From contig JAKZAP010000007.1 of NCBI GenBank assembly GCA_023053575.1, positions 10,367,008 to 10,431,007 on the forward strand: 64,000 bases of DNA, written 5' to 3'. The number at the start of each line of letters is the position of its first letter. Positions within the stretch are counted from its first letter, which is position 1. The translations under genes were made by a program, and so were the position numbers. The stretch comes from Branchinecta lynchi. Lineage: Eukaryota > Arthropoda > Branchiopoda > Anostraca > Branchinectidae. Below the pieces are notes generated by a model. That model was not told where the DNA came from. It ran no database searches and was given only the letters and a program-made list of their open reading frames with translations. Positions 1 to 9,808 of the stretch are shown in pieces.

Positions 1-965
1 AAATACAGAAACAAAACCAGCGTATGCCCTTATCCCTATAAAGAACATCTAATCAACTTTGAATAAAAGTTTGACTTAGAAAAAAAATCCGGTTACAACC
101 GGATTCCGGAATAATTCTATGTCCAGGTAAAAAATCATTGTCATAAACCGACTCAGCCTCTCTTCTTACCCCTTCATCTGTCATCTAATCAAACTTTTGC
201 TTTTAACAAATTTTCCGGTTTTGGCCGGATTCCGGGCGAACTAGTTGCCCAGCGAGAAAATGATTTTCACCATCGTGTTCGGCATGTCTTTTTACCCATA
301 AATCAAACATTTACTCAACTTCAGATTAAACCTGTACTTTTAACCAACTTTCCGGTTTTCGCCGGATTCCGGGCGAACTACATATCCGGGTAGAAAATTG
401 TTTTCACGTAAGTGTTCAACATGTCTTCTTGCCCTAAATCGATAATCTAATCAACTTGAAATAAAACTTCTAACTTAAACAAACTTTCCGGTTTCGGCCG
501 GATTCCGGACGAACTACTTGTCTGTCGAGAAAATGGTTTTCACCATCGTCTTCAGCATATCTTCCTACCCCTAAATCGAACATCTAATCAACTTCAAATA
601 AAACTTTTACTTTTAACAAACTTTCCGGTTTTAGCCGGATTCCGGGCGAACTACTCGTCCGATGACAAAATAGTTTTCACCATCGTGCTCAGCATGTCTT
701 CTTACCCCATACTCGACTATCACATTAGCTGTTTCGAAATATTTTGTTTGCCCCTTAATTTGAACCCCCACCCCTAAATGTAGGGCTACAAAGCCCATCT
801 ACGAACTTGACTGGTCCGACGACCCAACGAATCCTCACACCAAGTTTCATCAAAATATCTCATTCCCTTCGAGAGTTATCGTGCCTACAGACGGACGGAC
901 GGACAGACGGACAACTTTTGCGATGTCATAGGTATCCCTCCACTTACGTTTTGGGATCCCAAAAA
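1..965 (-). repeat. GGATCC-box dispersed repeat, copy 1 (cut by window edge)
   Basis: About five direct units of roughly 138 bp, each with a CCGGATTCCGG-type core (near 90, 222, 360, 498 and 636), then a (GGAC)n tract at 890-912 and a terminal GGGATCCC palindrome ending at 965. I define orientation from the GGATCC/(CCGT)n end (end A) to the CCTTTGGTCTTGTT end (end B); this copy runs on the minus strand and its end B lies outside the window. It has no credible protein. It is the inverted partner of the copy at 1196-2393. Family membership is read directly; the transposition mechanism is unknown. Confidence 0.85.
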
Positions 966-1195
966 CAGATGGACCGAATGAGATGCAAGTTCGACAGTGC
1001 CGAGTTTATGCGGCCTAGATTTGTTATTTGGCGGATTGCCGGAAACTTTGAGGCTCGCAAAGGGGTCAAACGAGTGCATTAGTTTAAATTAAACATGGAA
1101 CGTAGAGAGAGCACATACCCTAGATGACATATTTTTGCCCGAACCGGGTCCGACAACTTTGGTGGGTGTGTAAACTTGATAAATAGGTGATCCGA
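966..1195. repeat. Fragment of the 'GATGAAACTTGG' repeat family between two inverted repeat copies
   Basis: The segment separating the two inverted GGATCC-box copies contains phrases such as GGGTCAAACGAGTG (compare GGGATCAAACGAGTGG at about 2463) and CCCGAACCGGGTCCGA, which resemble the tandem family at 4040-4880. I infer that the GGATCC-box copies landed inside an older repeat. No gene is visible. Confidence 0.5.
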
Positions 1196-2393
1196 TTTTT
1201 GGGATCCCAAAACGTAAGTGGAGGGATACCTATGACATCGCAAAAGTTGTCCGTCTGTCCGTCCGTCCGTCCGTCCGTCCGTCCGTCTGTAAGCACGATA
1301 ACTCTCGAAGGGAGTGAGATATTTTGATGAAACTTGGTGTGAGGATTCGTTGGGTCGTCGGACCAGTCAAGTTCGTAGATGGGCTATGTAGCCCTACATT
1401 TAGGGGTGGGGGAGGGGGTTTAAATTAAGGGGCAAACAAAATATTTTGAAACAGCTAATGTGATAGTCGATTATGGGGTAAGAAGACATGCTGAGCACGA
1501 TGGTGAAAACTATTTTGTCATCGGACGAGTAGTTCGCCCGGAATCCGGCCAAAACCGGAAAGTTTGTTAAAAGTAAAAGTTTTATTTGAAGTTGATTAGA
1601 TGTTCGATTTAGGGGTAGGAAGACATGCTGAAGACGATGGTGAAAACCATTTTCTCGAAGGATAAGTAGTACGCCCGGAATCCGGCCGAAACCGGAAAGT
1701 TTGTTAAAATTAGAAGTTTTATTTCGAGTTGATAGTTTGATAGTCGATTATGGGGTAAGAAGACATGCTGAGCACCATGGGGAAAATCATTTTGTCATCG
1801 GACGAGTAGTTCGCCCGGAATCCGGCCAAAACCGGAAAGTTTGTTAAAAGTGAAAGTTTTATTTGAAGTTGATTAGATGTTCGATTTAGGGGTAGGAAGA
1901 CATGCTGAAGACGATGGTGAAAATCATTTTCTTGACGGACAAGTAGTTCGCCCGGAATCCGGCCAAAACCGGAAAATTTGTTAAAAGCAAAAGTTCGAGT
2001 AGATGACAGATTAAGGGGTAAGAAGGGAGGCTGAGTCGGTTTATGACGATGTTTTTTTACCCGGACATATAATTTTTCCGGAATCCGGTTGTAACCGGAT
2101 TTTTTTTTAAGTCAAACTTTTATTCAAAGTTGATTAGATGTTCTTTATAGGGATAAGGAGATACGCTGGTTTTGTTTCTGTATTTTTTTTGTTTGCTGGG
2201 CTAGTAGTTCGCTCGGAAATCGGCAGGAAGTCCCGGTCAGTATCGTCAAAATAGATTTGGTTATTGAGGTATATCTGAACTAGGTTTTCTCTGATAATTA
2301 GCCTGTCCAAGACTGGATCTGGCGAAGACAAGACTCGATTGTCTGAATCAAATATTAGATTTTTGGGATCCCATCGACACCTTTGGTCTTGTT
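1196..2393 (+). repeat. GGATCC-box dispersed repeat, copy 2 (full length)
   Basis: Starts TTTTTGGGATCCCAAAACG and ends CCTTTGGTCTTGTT. Six internal units have CCGGAATCCGG cores near 1538, 1673, 1813, 1951, 2079 and 2210, about 130-140 bp apart. A (CCGT)n tract follows end A at 1250-1290. Read base by base, much of it equals the reverse complement of 45778-46992, and the similarity stops at the stated ends; this is how I placed the boundaries. The flanks show no clear target-site duplication. Confidence 0.88.
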
Positions 2394-2919
2394 CAGTCCG
2401 AACCAGATTCGGCCACGGTATGGGGAGATGGAGTGAATACCGGAAGTCGTGTAGCACGTCTAGGGATCAAACGAGTGGATTTATTGGGGTGAAAATTGCA
2501 TGTTTGAACAGTCATGTGTATTTGCTACAGATAATCGAGACGATGCCGGAACTGCACAGAAGTGAGTGAAACAAAATATCCTATTTCTATCTCCGAACCG
2601 CATTTTTAGATGGCGGGTGTATTTTGTGACGCTCTCATCTACTTTCTTGTACCGCCTACTCGTAGTGCATATGAGCTCGCAGCTCTTGTTATATTTTTAG
2701 CTTGACAGTGACTGGAGATAAAACAACGAAATTCCTTTGTGCTTTTTATCATAGCGGTTGGAGATATAGCGTGGAGTTGAACCACCCCCAACCCTCCTTG
2801 TTCATGGGCAAGTTGGCCCAAATTGCCCATGAAAAGTTTTTGACCCGTGACTGTAATCAAATTCTAAGCTGGTATACTTGAGGAAAAAAAGGAGTAAATA
2901 TGGATTTTGCTGGGTCCCG

Positions 2920-2956
<37 letters not shown>

Positions 2957-3684
2957 CGTTCATGGGCAGCTGAGCCAGGTTTCCCATGAATTAAGTTCGT
3001 CTGTGACAGATCTGTCATATGATCGGTGATATGCCGTTCTTAATGAGTTGTGACAAAGGGGGATTAGGCTGCTACGATTTGGTGTATTCCACTTTTTATT
3101 ACCTTGCTAATGGAAAAGAGGTTCAAAGGGTCGGACTGGCTGTCAGACCATTAGTAGTAGAAGATGTTGGAACTCAAGCTATTCGTACGCAAGATCTTTA
3201 ACATTTCTTTGGATTTCTACTTGCGGTTTGTTTACATTTAAAGTGTGGTGATTACAAGTTAGGTTATTTCAATACTTATTCGGTTATTGAGGATGTGAAA
3301 TGTCTTGGTTCTAAAGCTATTTGTATATAAAATGTGATAAACATTTTACTTTCACACTCCACGTCTGAGCGCTTGCGCACTTGTTACAGTTGATCCCAGT
3401 ATGCACTGTTGATCCCTCAGTCCTGATAACCTAATGTCAACTAGCTTACAATGCGTCCCTCTGGGAAGTATTCACCCCCTCTGGGAATGATTACCATCCC
3501 AGAATTTGAAATGGCAGAGTCTTATACCTTTGATTCCTGGAATCCTAATAAATTGTTTTACCCAGAACTTTGGTTTGCATTTTTTTCAATCCCTGCTCGA
3601 TATGCATACGAGGAATTGAGGGAACGGCACCTAAGAGTTGCTGACGTGCCGTCGATGCTAGCAATCGATGTTTCTTTTTTTAAG
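2394..3684. other. Upstream ECI2 intron or flank: no exon recognised
   Basis: Contains a remnant of the older repeat up to about 2480, a short imperfect duplication of a phrase like TTCATGGGCA (about 2800 and 2959) either side of a poly(C) run, and unique AT-rich DNA. I looked for the preceding ECI2 exon (the acyl-CoA-binding part of the crotonase fold) and did not find it, so it is probably left of the window. Confidence 0.5.
2921..2953. repeat. Poly(C) run of about 33 bases
   Basis: An uninterrupted C tract followed by CTCCC. Its length is likely variable or uncertain in the assembly. Other C/G runs occur at about 9284-9300, 12492-12502, 34329-34346, 42868-42887 and 52933-52945. Confidence 0.9.
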
Positions 3685-3774
3685 GCGACCTTCCAGACTC
3701 CTTTCAGTGCACTGGGTCAAACACCGGAAGCCTGCTCGTCTTTGACTTTTCCGAAAATAATGGGCTCTGCAAAG
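3685..3774 (+). CDS. ECI2: Enoyl-CoA delta isomerase 2, internal coding exon
   Basis: A 90-nt exon of 30 codons between a pyrimidine-rich acceptor (AG at 3683-3684) and the donor GTTAGT at 3775; both ends are phase 0. The peptide begins [19 protein letters not shown] and ends FPKIMGSAK. It matches the crotonase-fold stretch of the ECI2 (PECI) family, where the animal enzymes have a TF.TPFS.LGQ.PE.CSS.TFPKIM segment. ECI2 moves cis-3 or trans-3 double bonds of unsaturated enoyl-CoAs to trans-2, so that beta-oxidation can proceed. This is the first of three consecutive ECI2 exons here; together they give the C-terminal 129 residues. The open frame continues upstream to 3451, but that part has no family similarity and precedes a good splice acceptor, so I treat it as intron. 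The usual N-terminal ACBP domain is not in the window. Confidence 0.93.
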
Positions 3775-4039
3775 GTTAGTTTTCTCACCTTCTTTTGTTA
3801 GATTAGTCTTAGGTTTTGAGTGTTCCATGAGCTTCACTGGGAGCCGAAGTAGAAGTCGCGATCCAAGCCATTCGTAACTGTGTTGACCTGATGTTATACT
3901 CCAGCCATGGATTGATTCTACAGAAAACTGCTCAGATAGCACAGGTATTGGAGATTCAAACGGATTTACGCCTGTTTTTATGGCACTTGCAGCTCCGCTC
4001 CAGTGCCATATCACTTTTCGGTCGGTCGGTCTGTTGGTC

Positions 4040-4880
4040 CCCTCTTCTCGAGTTAGGGTACTTCCAGAAGTGCTAGGACGATGAAACTTGGCAGGCATAT
4101 TAGGGACCCGACCAAACTAACTTAAAAATAGTCACTAGCCCGATCCGACCATCGTGGGGGAGGGGGAGGTGGCGGAGTCAGGAAAATAGGGGCATGCATA
4201 ACTTTCCAACGGGTGATCAGATCTTAATGAAACTTGATATCTGGAAATAACTCGTGTCTCAGATGTTCCATTTCAAGCCCGAACCGGATCCGATGAATCT
4301 GGGGGGGGGGTCGGAGGGGGACCGGAAATTGTATGAAACTCTCAGAGTTGAGCGATCGGGATGAAACTTGGTGGGAAGAACAAACACAGCTCTAGATACA
4401 TCACTGACAGAACTGGACCGGATCCGGACACTATGGGGGGAGTTGGAGGGGGTTCCGGAATTCCGGCGATCCGTAGTTAATGTACTTCCAGGTGGACTAT
4501 CATGGACAGTCACTTGTCCAATCCGACCATCGTGGGGGCAGGGGGAGACGGCGGAATCCGGAAGTTAGTGGCATGCGTAACTTTCGAACGGGTTTTCGGA
4601 TCTTAATGAAACTTGATATCTTGAAAGACCTCATGTCTCAGATGTCCCATTTCAATTCAGGACCGAATCCGATGAACTGGGGGCGGGAGGGGGGGGGGGG
4701 GTCGGAGGTGAGAACTGGAAATCTTGTGACACGCATAGAGTGGAGCGATCAGGATGAAACTTGTCGTGAGTTAAGTTACTAAGAGTTAAGGTATTTCCAG
4801 ATGTGCTAGGACGATTTGCTGGAGCATTAGAAACTTGACATCATTGGGTTAGACATCGTTACTCCTCCGATCCGACCATC
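4040..4880 (+). repeat. 'GATGAAACTTGG' tandem repeat block
   Basis: About two and a half units of 310-430 bp, recognisable by repeated phrases: GTACTTCCAG or GTATTTCCAG (about 4059, 4481, 4791), GATGAAACTTG (4080, 4360, 4753), CCGACCATCGTGGGGG (4147, 4522) and runs of G with GTTGGAGGGGG. The same family lies in opposite orientation at 12380-14400. It has no coding potential. The phrase GATGAAACTTGGTG is also found in the GGATCC-box repeat, so the two families share a module. Confidence 0.75.
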
Positions 4881-5525
4881 CCTTAAAGAACTCATCTTAA
4901 CCGCAAAGTACAAAAAATACTTTTAAGCAAAATTTATTTTTTCACGATCATGAGCACATGATTCTTTTTCACTCAAGGGTTTTGCTTAGAAATTAGTTTT
5001 TACCACCCTTAAAGTGCGCATGTTAACCGACAAGTGAATAATATACTTTTGACCATCACTTCCATCCTCTGACCCAGCCTTGCATATTTGGTGCATCTTA
5101 ACCGAAAAGTGAAAAAAAAAAATCCTTTGACCATCACTTCCATCTGACTCTTGCAAGGGCCATATGAGCTTCCAGCTCTTGTTTAAAAGCTTTCCCTCAC
5201 AGAAGCTGCCAAAGTAAAAATTTCTCATTTAAAGGACTGTCGTACGTATAATGTCAATCCAATCTACTCCGTATCATCATTCATTAGTTCTTAAATCATT
5301 CATTAGATCCAAATTTCCTATGTTACATTCTGAACCCGCTAACAACACCGCACCATCTTTGCACTTGACGGGTTCCACTGGTTTCCATGCGCACTAGTAT
5401 CCAAACGAGTGTTCGCGTATCATGCTACTAATGCATAAAACCGTGTTTTTTTTTTTTGTTGCCGAGATCTTGCTAGAAGTCGGTGGGTCTGGGAAAAGGC
5501 TTAAAACAGGCAAAGCCGTGGATGC

Positions 5526-6504
5526 TTTTTGGGATCCCAAAACGTAAGTGGAGGAATACCGATGACATCGCAAAAGTTGTCCGTCCGTCAGTCTGTAAGC
5601 ACGATCACTCTCTAAGGGAATGAGATATTTTGATGAAACTTGGTGTGGGGATTCTTTGGGTCAAGAGTAAGGTCGAGTTCGTAGATGGGCTTTGTAGCCC
5701 TATATTTAGGGGTGGGAGAGGGGGTTTAAATTAAGGGGCAAGCAAAATATTTTGAAACAGCTAATGGAACAGTCGATTATGGGGTAAGAAAACATTCTGA
5801 ACACGTTTCTTGCCGGACAAGTCGTTCGCCCCGAATCCGGCCAAAACCAAAAAGTTTGTTAAAATTAAAAGTTTTATTTGAAGTTGATTGGATAATCGAT
5901 TTAGGAGTAAGAGGACATGCTGAACACGATGGTGAAAACCATTTTCTCGTGGGGCAAATATTTCGGCCGGAATCCGGCCAAAACCGGAAAATTGTTAAAA
6001 GTATTTGTAGTTGATTAGATATCCGATTTTGGGGTAAGAAAAGATGCTGAATCCGTGTATGACAATCATTTTTTACCCGGACATCTAGTTCGCCAGGAAT
6101 CCGGCTGGCACCGGAAAATTTGTTATAAGTTAAATTTTAATTGGAAGTTGAATAGATGTTCGATATCGGGGAAAGAAGATACGCTGAGTTCGTTTTTTAG
6201 CTTTCTTTTTTTTGGCGGACAGGTAGTTCCGGAATTCGGCCGAAACCGGGAAATTGGCAGAAGTAAGGCAGGAAGTTTTATTCAAAGCAGATATGACTTA
6301 TAGGGGTAAACACAAACATGCTGAATCCATATCTGAACTTGGTTTTCTCGGATGATTAGCTTTTTGGTCTTAACCTGTTCTTTCTTAATCTAATCGTTCT
6401 GAATTTAATAGTAAAAATGTTCAAACAGTCTGACGAAGACAAGACCCAATTGTCTAGGTCAAATATTGAATTTTTGGGATCCCATCGAAACCTTTGGTCT
6501 TGTT
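5526..6504 (+). repeat. GGATCC-box dispersed repeat, copy 3
   Basis: Complete from TTTTTGGGATCCCAAAACG to CCTTTGGTCTTGTT, more diverged than copy 2, with the (CCGT) tract reduced to CCGTCCGTCAGTCTG. It lies inside the ECI2 intron in the same orientation as the gene. Confidence 0.85.
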
Positions 6505-7269
6505 TTTAAAAGCAGAGTTTAGCTTTACAGTACTCAGATAACCTTGAATATTGGAACATAAACAGTAAATAGTGCGAGGTGTGCTTTAAAGGTTAAACAC
6601 ACAAATGACTCTCGAGCGCTTAGATGGATGTCTTCGAGCTACTGCAGCTCCATTTAAAAAATGTGGCCACGCTGACTTGACGTCCTATTGTTGTCACTTG
6701 TACCCTATAAGGGAAGGGATAAACCCCATTCACAAATTGTATAACATCGCTTAAGACTTCGGAGTAATATTATTTTTAATATCTTTATAGTCTATAGTTT
6801 GAGGTTACTGGAAGCGATTTAGTAAGTAAGTGACGATTTTATTTTAAAAAAAAACACTATCATGGCAATGCCAAATGTGGGTATTACGTCAAGTATAATG
6901 CACATTTTATAGTCCATACAGTTAATCATCAATTCGTCATCACAGACCTATTATAGTAATATAAATAAAAACCAAAAACAGAACACGGACGTTGGAATAA
7001 TATCACAGACAGCTACCACCAACATTATAAATCTTGGTGAAACTCGGAACGAGGCTTTTTTGGTACCGCGTATGTGTTGCAGGTACGGGGGACAACTTTG
7101 GAACCTTTGAAATTTCCGTGCTTCCGGTCGCGGTATAATTCTGTCTTAGTTTCGGTTTTTTTTTGTTGACGCCTAATTTATGTTCGGCTGGTTTCACCTC
7201 ACCCCATAGTTTTCTTGTCCCTCTTGTCCCTCTTGCGTCGGGCTGCACCATAATGCTGTCTTTGTTTAG

Positions 7270-7413
7270 GCTGGCGAGGTGTTATATTTCAACAAGAAGT
7301 TAACTGCTCACGACGCCTTAGCTGCTGGACTCGTGGCTGAAGTGTTCCCGGATCATACATTTTCCACGGATGTCTGGGCTAAGCTGCAAGGATGGTCTAA
7401 ACTTCCAGTGAAC
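7270..7413 (+). CDS. ECI2: Enoyl-CoA delta isomerase 2, penultimate coding exon
   Basis: A 144-nt exon of 48 codons, phase 0 at both ends, with acceptor TTTGTTTAG and donor GTAAGT. The peptide contains KKLTAHDALAAGLVAEVFPD and ends KLQGWSKLPVN. This matches the ECI2 helix following the core, where the mammalian enzyme has a K.LTA.EA...GLV.EVFPD segment. It lies 3.5 kb downstream of the previous exon and 2.2 kb upstream of the last one, on the same strand with compatible phases. The frame is intact. Confidence 0.94.
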
Positions 7414-8159
7414 GTAAGTTCACCATTATGAGCGGGTTCCACCCTTCTAGCAATTGTAACTATTTGTTACTATTTTCGTTCCAACGTCGTAAAAAGCTGA
7501 TACGCTGACCGTTCCAGCCTTCTCGAAATAGTAAATATTTGCTTACAGTGCTCGTGAGCGTGGTAACTACGCATCTCAGTAAGTGATAGGTCGGATTTGC
7601 CAGTGGCATGATATTCTGCTGGAAAATAGAAAACATCGTTCCAGCATTGACCTCAAAAAGTCAGAATTAGTGACGACATGCGTAGTAACTGCGGTAAGTA
7701 GGGTGTAACACGCTCTTTATATCTTTACCGACTGGCTGGTAGTTTTTAACAAAGACAGTAAAAGTGGGAAAGACCGGAAACTCCCGTAAGCCCCATGAGT
7801 CACAACAATCAGCGCCGCTTAGCGGATGTTCTTTCGTTAAAAAGTCGCTGTTGACAATTTCTTCCATCACTTTCCGCAGAATCACCATCAAAGCACGTTT
7901 TGTTTATGATGAGCATTCTTTCTCCATTCAGATTTCCTCTTTAATTGGAATAAAAAACAAGTAGGAAAAGAATAAATCGCTTTTTTATGGAAAAAAATGT
8001 TTAATTCACGATTTCAGATCAGTTAATGTTAACAGACATTGCCTACTCCCTCTTGCTTTGATTATATTAATCATCTACCGCTGGAAATTGGACAAAGTCC
8101 AAACGATAGGCGGCGTTCCAATCGATTTTCAGAGACCCGATTTTAGCGAAGTCACCGGT

Positions 8160-8440
8160 CTTTCCCACTATTATTGTCTTTGGTTTAAACGACTGTTGTC
8201 AAGAAAATAACGACAATTTTGAAAAAAAGTCGACTGATCTTCAGAATAACATTAAAAAAAAGTCGACTGATTTTCAGAAAAACTGACTGTTTTCGTGAAA
8301 AACATTAACTGTTTTGACGAAAAATCGGGGCGCTTCGCGCCGACTCGGTTATTTTTTACCGACTGGCCAACAACATTCCGGGGCGTCCCCCCGCCCCTCC
8401 AGTCGTGACGTCCCTGCATGTGACCAGCTTGGTTTCCTCG
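8160..8440. repeat. 'GTCGACTG...CTTCGCGCC' repeat, copy A
   Basis: Successive short motifs of the type AAAAGTCGACTGATTTTCAG are followed by CGCTTCGCGCCGACT, TTTTTTACCGACTGGCC, then a C-rich end and AGTCGTGACGTCCCTGC. The same order of motifs recurs at 24700-24985. It is probably the end of a mobile element; the class is not determined. Confidence 0.6.
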
Positions 8441-8865
8441 GCAGTCTCCTTCATTTTCCCTTAATGAGTCACAGCTATGTCAAAGAGTATGGTGAATTGG
8501 TGATCTCCACACTCGGCTTCTGATAGAAAGAAACGTTGTTTGGCATTTGAACCAAACAAATATGGAGTACTGGGAATCTTATTTTCTGACCGAATAAAAA
8601 ATGTTCCCTACTGTCATTCCATATTTATTACCTCCATGTCCGCTAGAAATAATCAACATTTGTGTAAACATAGTATAAGTCGGATCCACAAGGTAGTGGG
8701 TAACTTTCACCTTCTACTATTGAGACCGTGGGTGGGGAGTGCAGGGGCCGTGCACCCCACCCCACACTTTTTAACTCGCTTTTTAATATTCAGTTAGATT
8801 TTGGACCGGTGGCTCAACATTTTACTGAAATTATTTGTTAATGTTTAGCACCAAAACTACTCGGT

Positions 8866-9260
8866 GTATTTGCTGGGATTCGGTAGTTATACAGAACCCC
8901 GAATAGGCATTCGGTATAATGATCGGGATACGGTTCTTTGTTTGCCAGGATACGGTGTTTATCACGAATTCGGTAAACGACTTTAGTGAAATTATCCGGT
9001 AATTTCGACGCCAGAACTATTTGATATATATGTGGATATTCGTTGGTTACACTGAATCCCAAATAGGCTATCAGTCCAGAATTATTCGGTATGATAACTG
9101 GTATTCGTTAATTTATATGCGGTACAATTGCCAGAACTCGGTAGTTAAGCCGACCCCGAACTTCGGTCCAGTTTCTACATTTTACAAAATTCTCGATTAC
9201 CAGTCCATAAATATTCGCATACATTTATCCCGAATTCCGAACTTTGATCCAATCACGACG
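8866..9260. repeat. 'ACCGAATCC / AATTATACCG' degenerate satellite-like array
   Basis: An irregular array of short phrases such as ATTCGGTA, GGGATTCGG and TTATACCGAA with an approximate 30-45-bp rhythm. The same kind of sequence is found at about 47780-48250 and 49340-49640, flanking a GGATCC-box copy. Confidence 0.6.
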
Positions 9261-9370
9261 TCAATCTTACAATCCGGTTATCCTCCCCCCCCCCCCCCCC
9301 GATACCGCAGAGAATCGTACGCTCAGTTGCATGTCTTGATCATGTCAGAATATCAGTAGCATGTTCAGAG

Positions 9371-9445
9371 CTTGCCAGCGTAAAACGGATACGTCAGCTA
9401 CGATGCTCTGGCAGCGATATTTCGGCAGTTCTAGGCAGGGTCCTG
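9371..9445 (-). ncRNA. Decayed hammerhead-ribozyme-like motif
   Basis: The minus strand reads a stem-II-like segment, then CCGAAATATCGCTG, then ATCGTAGCTGACGTATCCG. The second half is nearly identical to the motif in the Penelope-like element at 55571-55610. The CUGANGA box is not recognisable (CAGAGCA at the expected place), so I infer an old, inactive copy. Confidence 0.35.
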
Positions 9446-9652
9446 CTCTGAAGAACGGCGACTGACTCTTCTCTCCCAAAAAACGGTGATATTAAGAGAA
9501 AAGACAGAGGACTTGTGAGAGGCCTTTGAGCTCTTCGCCAAAAACGCGACCTGCTCGCAACTGCTCTGGTCCGGAATTTGGCAAGATTTGTGTGACAAGT
9601 CTGGGCAGTGGAAATAGTTTGAACCTACCTCCATATTTTTATTTTATTTCAG

Positions 9653-9808
9653 TCGCTTGTGTACTCCAAGAAGCTTGTCCGGGACCAAGACAGGGCTGCT
9701 CTCCACAAAGTGAATCAAGAAGAATGCGATCGACTTGTCGAGCGCTGGCAATCCGAGGACTGCATGAATGCCATAATGCAGTTCTTCGCCAACAAGTCAA
9801 AGCTCTAG
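9653..9808 (+). CDS. ECI2: Enoyl-CoA delta isomerase 2, terminal exon with SKL peroxisomal signal
   Basis: A 156-nt exon of 51 codons plus TAG, after the acceptor TTTTATTTCAG. The peptide includes KVNQEECDRLVERWQSEDC and ends in ANKSKL. ECI2 proteins end with an N.EEC..L..RW.S..C.NA...F...KSKL pattern, so family identity and completeness at the C-terminus are clear. The final Ser-Lys-Leu is a canonical PTS1 signal, so I infer peroxisomal import; a mitochondrial isoform would depend on N-terminal exons outside the window. The gene converges on RPL32, whose stop codon is 1.67 kb away. Confidence 0.95.
   Translation, partial: SLVYSKKLVRDQDRAALHKVNQEECDRLVERWQSEDCMNAIMQFFANKSKL

Larger units (their letters stand above)
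3775..7269 (+). other. ECI2: ECI2 intron holding two repeat families
   Basis: GT-AG intron of 3495 bp. It contains the tandem 'GATGAAACTTGG' block (4040-4880), a GGATCC-box copy (5526-6504), and otherwise AT-rich DNA with no recognised gene. Confidence 0.85.
7414..9652 (+). other. ECI2: Last ECI2 intron, with repeat material
   Basis: GT-AG intron of 2239 bp. It carries a 'CTTCGCGCC' repeat (about 8160-8430), an 'ACCGAAT' array (about 8866-9260), a poly(C) run and a decayed hammerhead-like motif (about 9375-9440, minus strand). No further gene is seen. Confidence 0.8.

Noticed and set aside
2802..2987. Poly-glycine frame
   Set aside because: It is a translation of the poly(C) run.
3451..3684. 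Upstream extension of the ECI2 exon frame
   Set aside because: No similarity to the family before the splice acceptor at 3683-3684; the alignment begins exactly after it.
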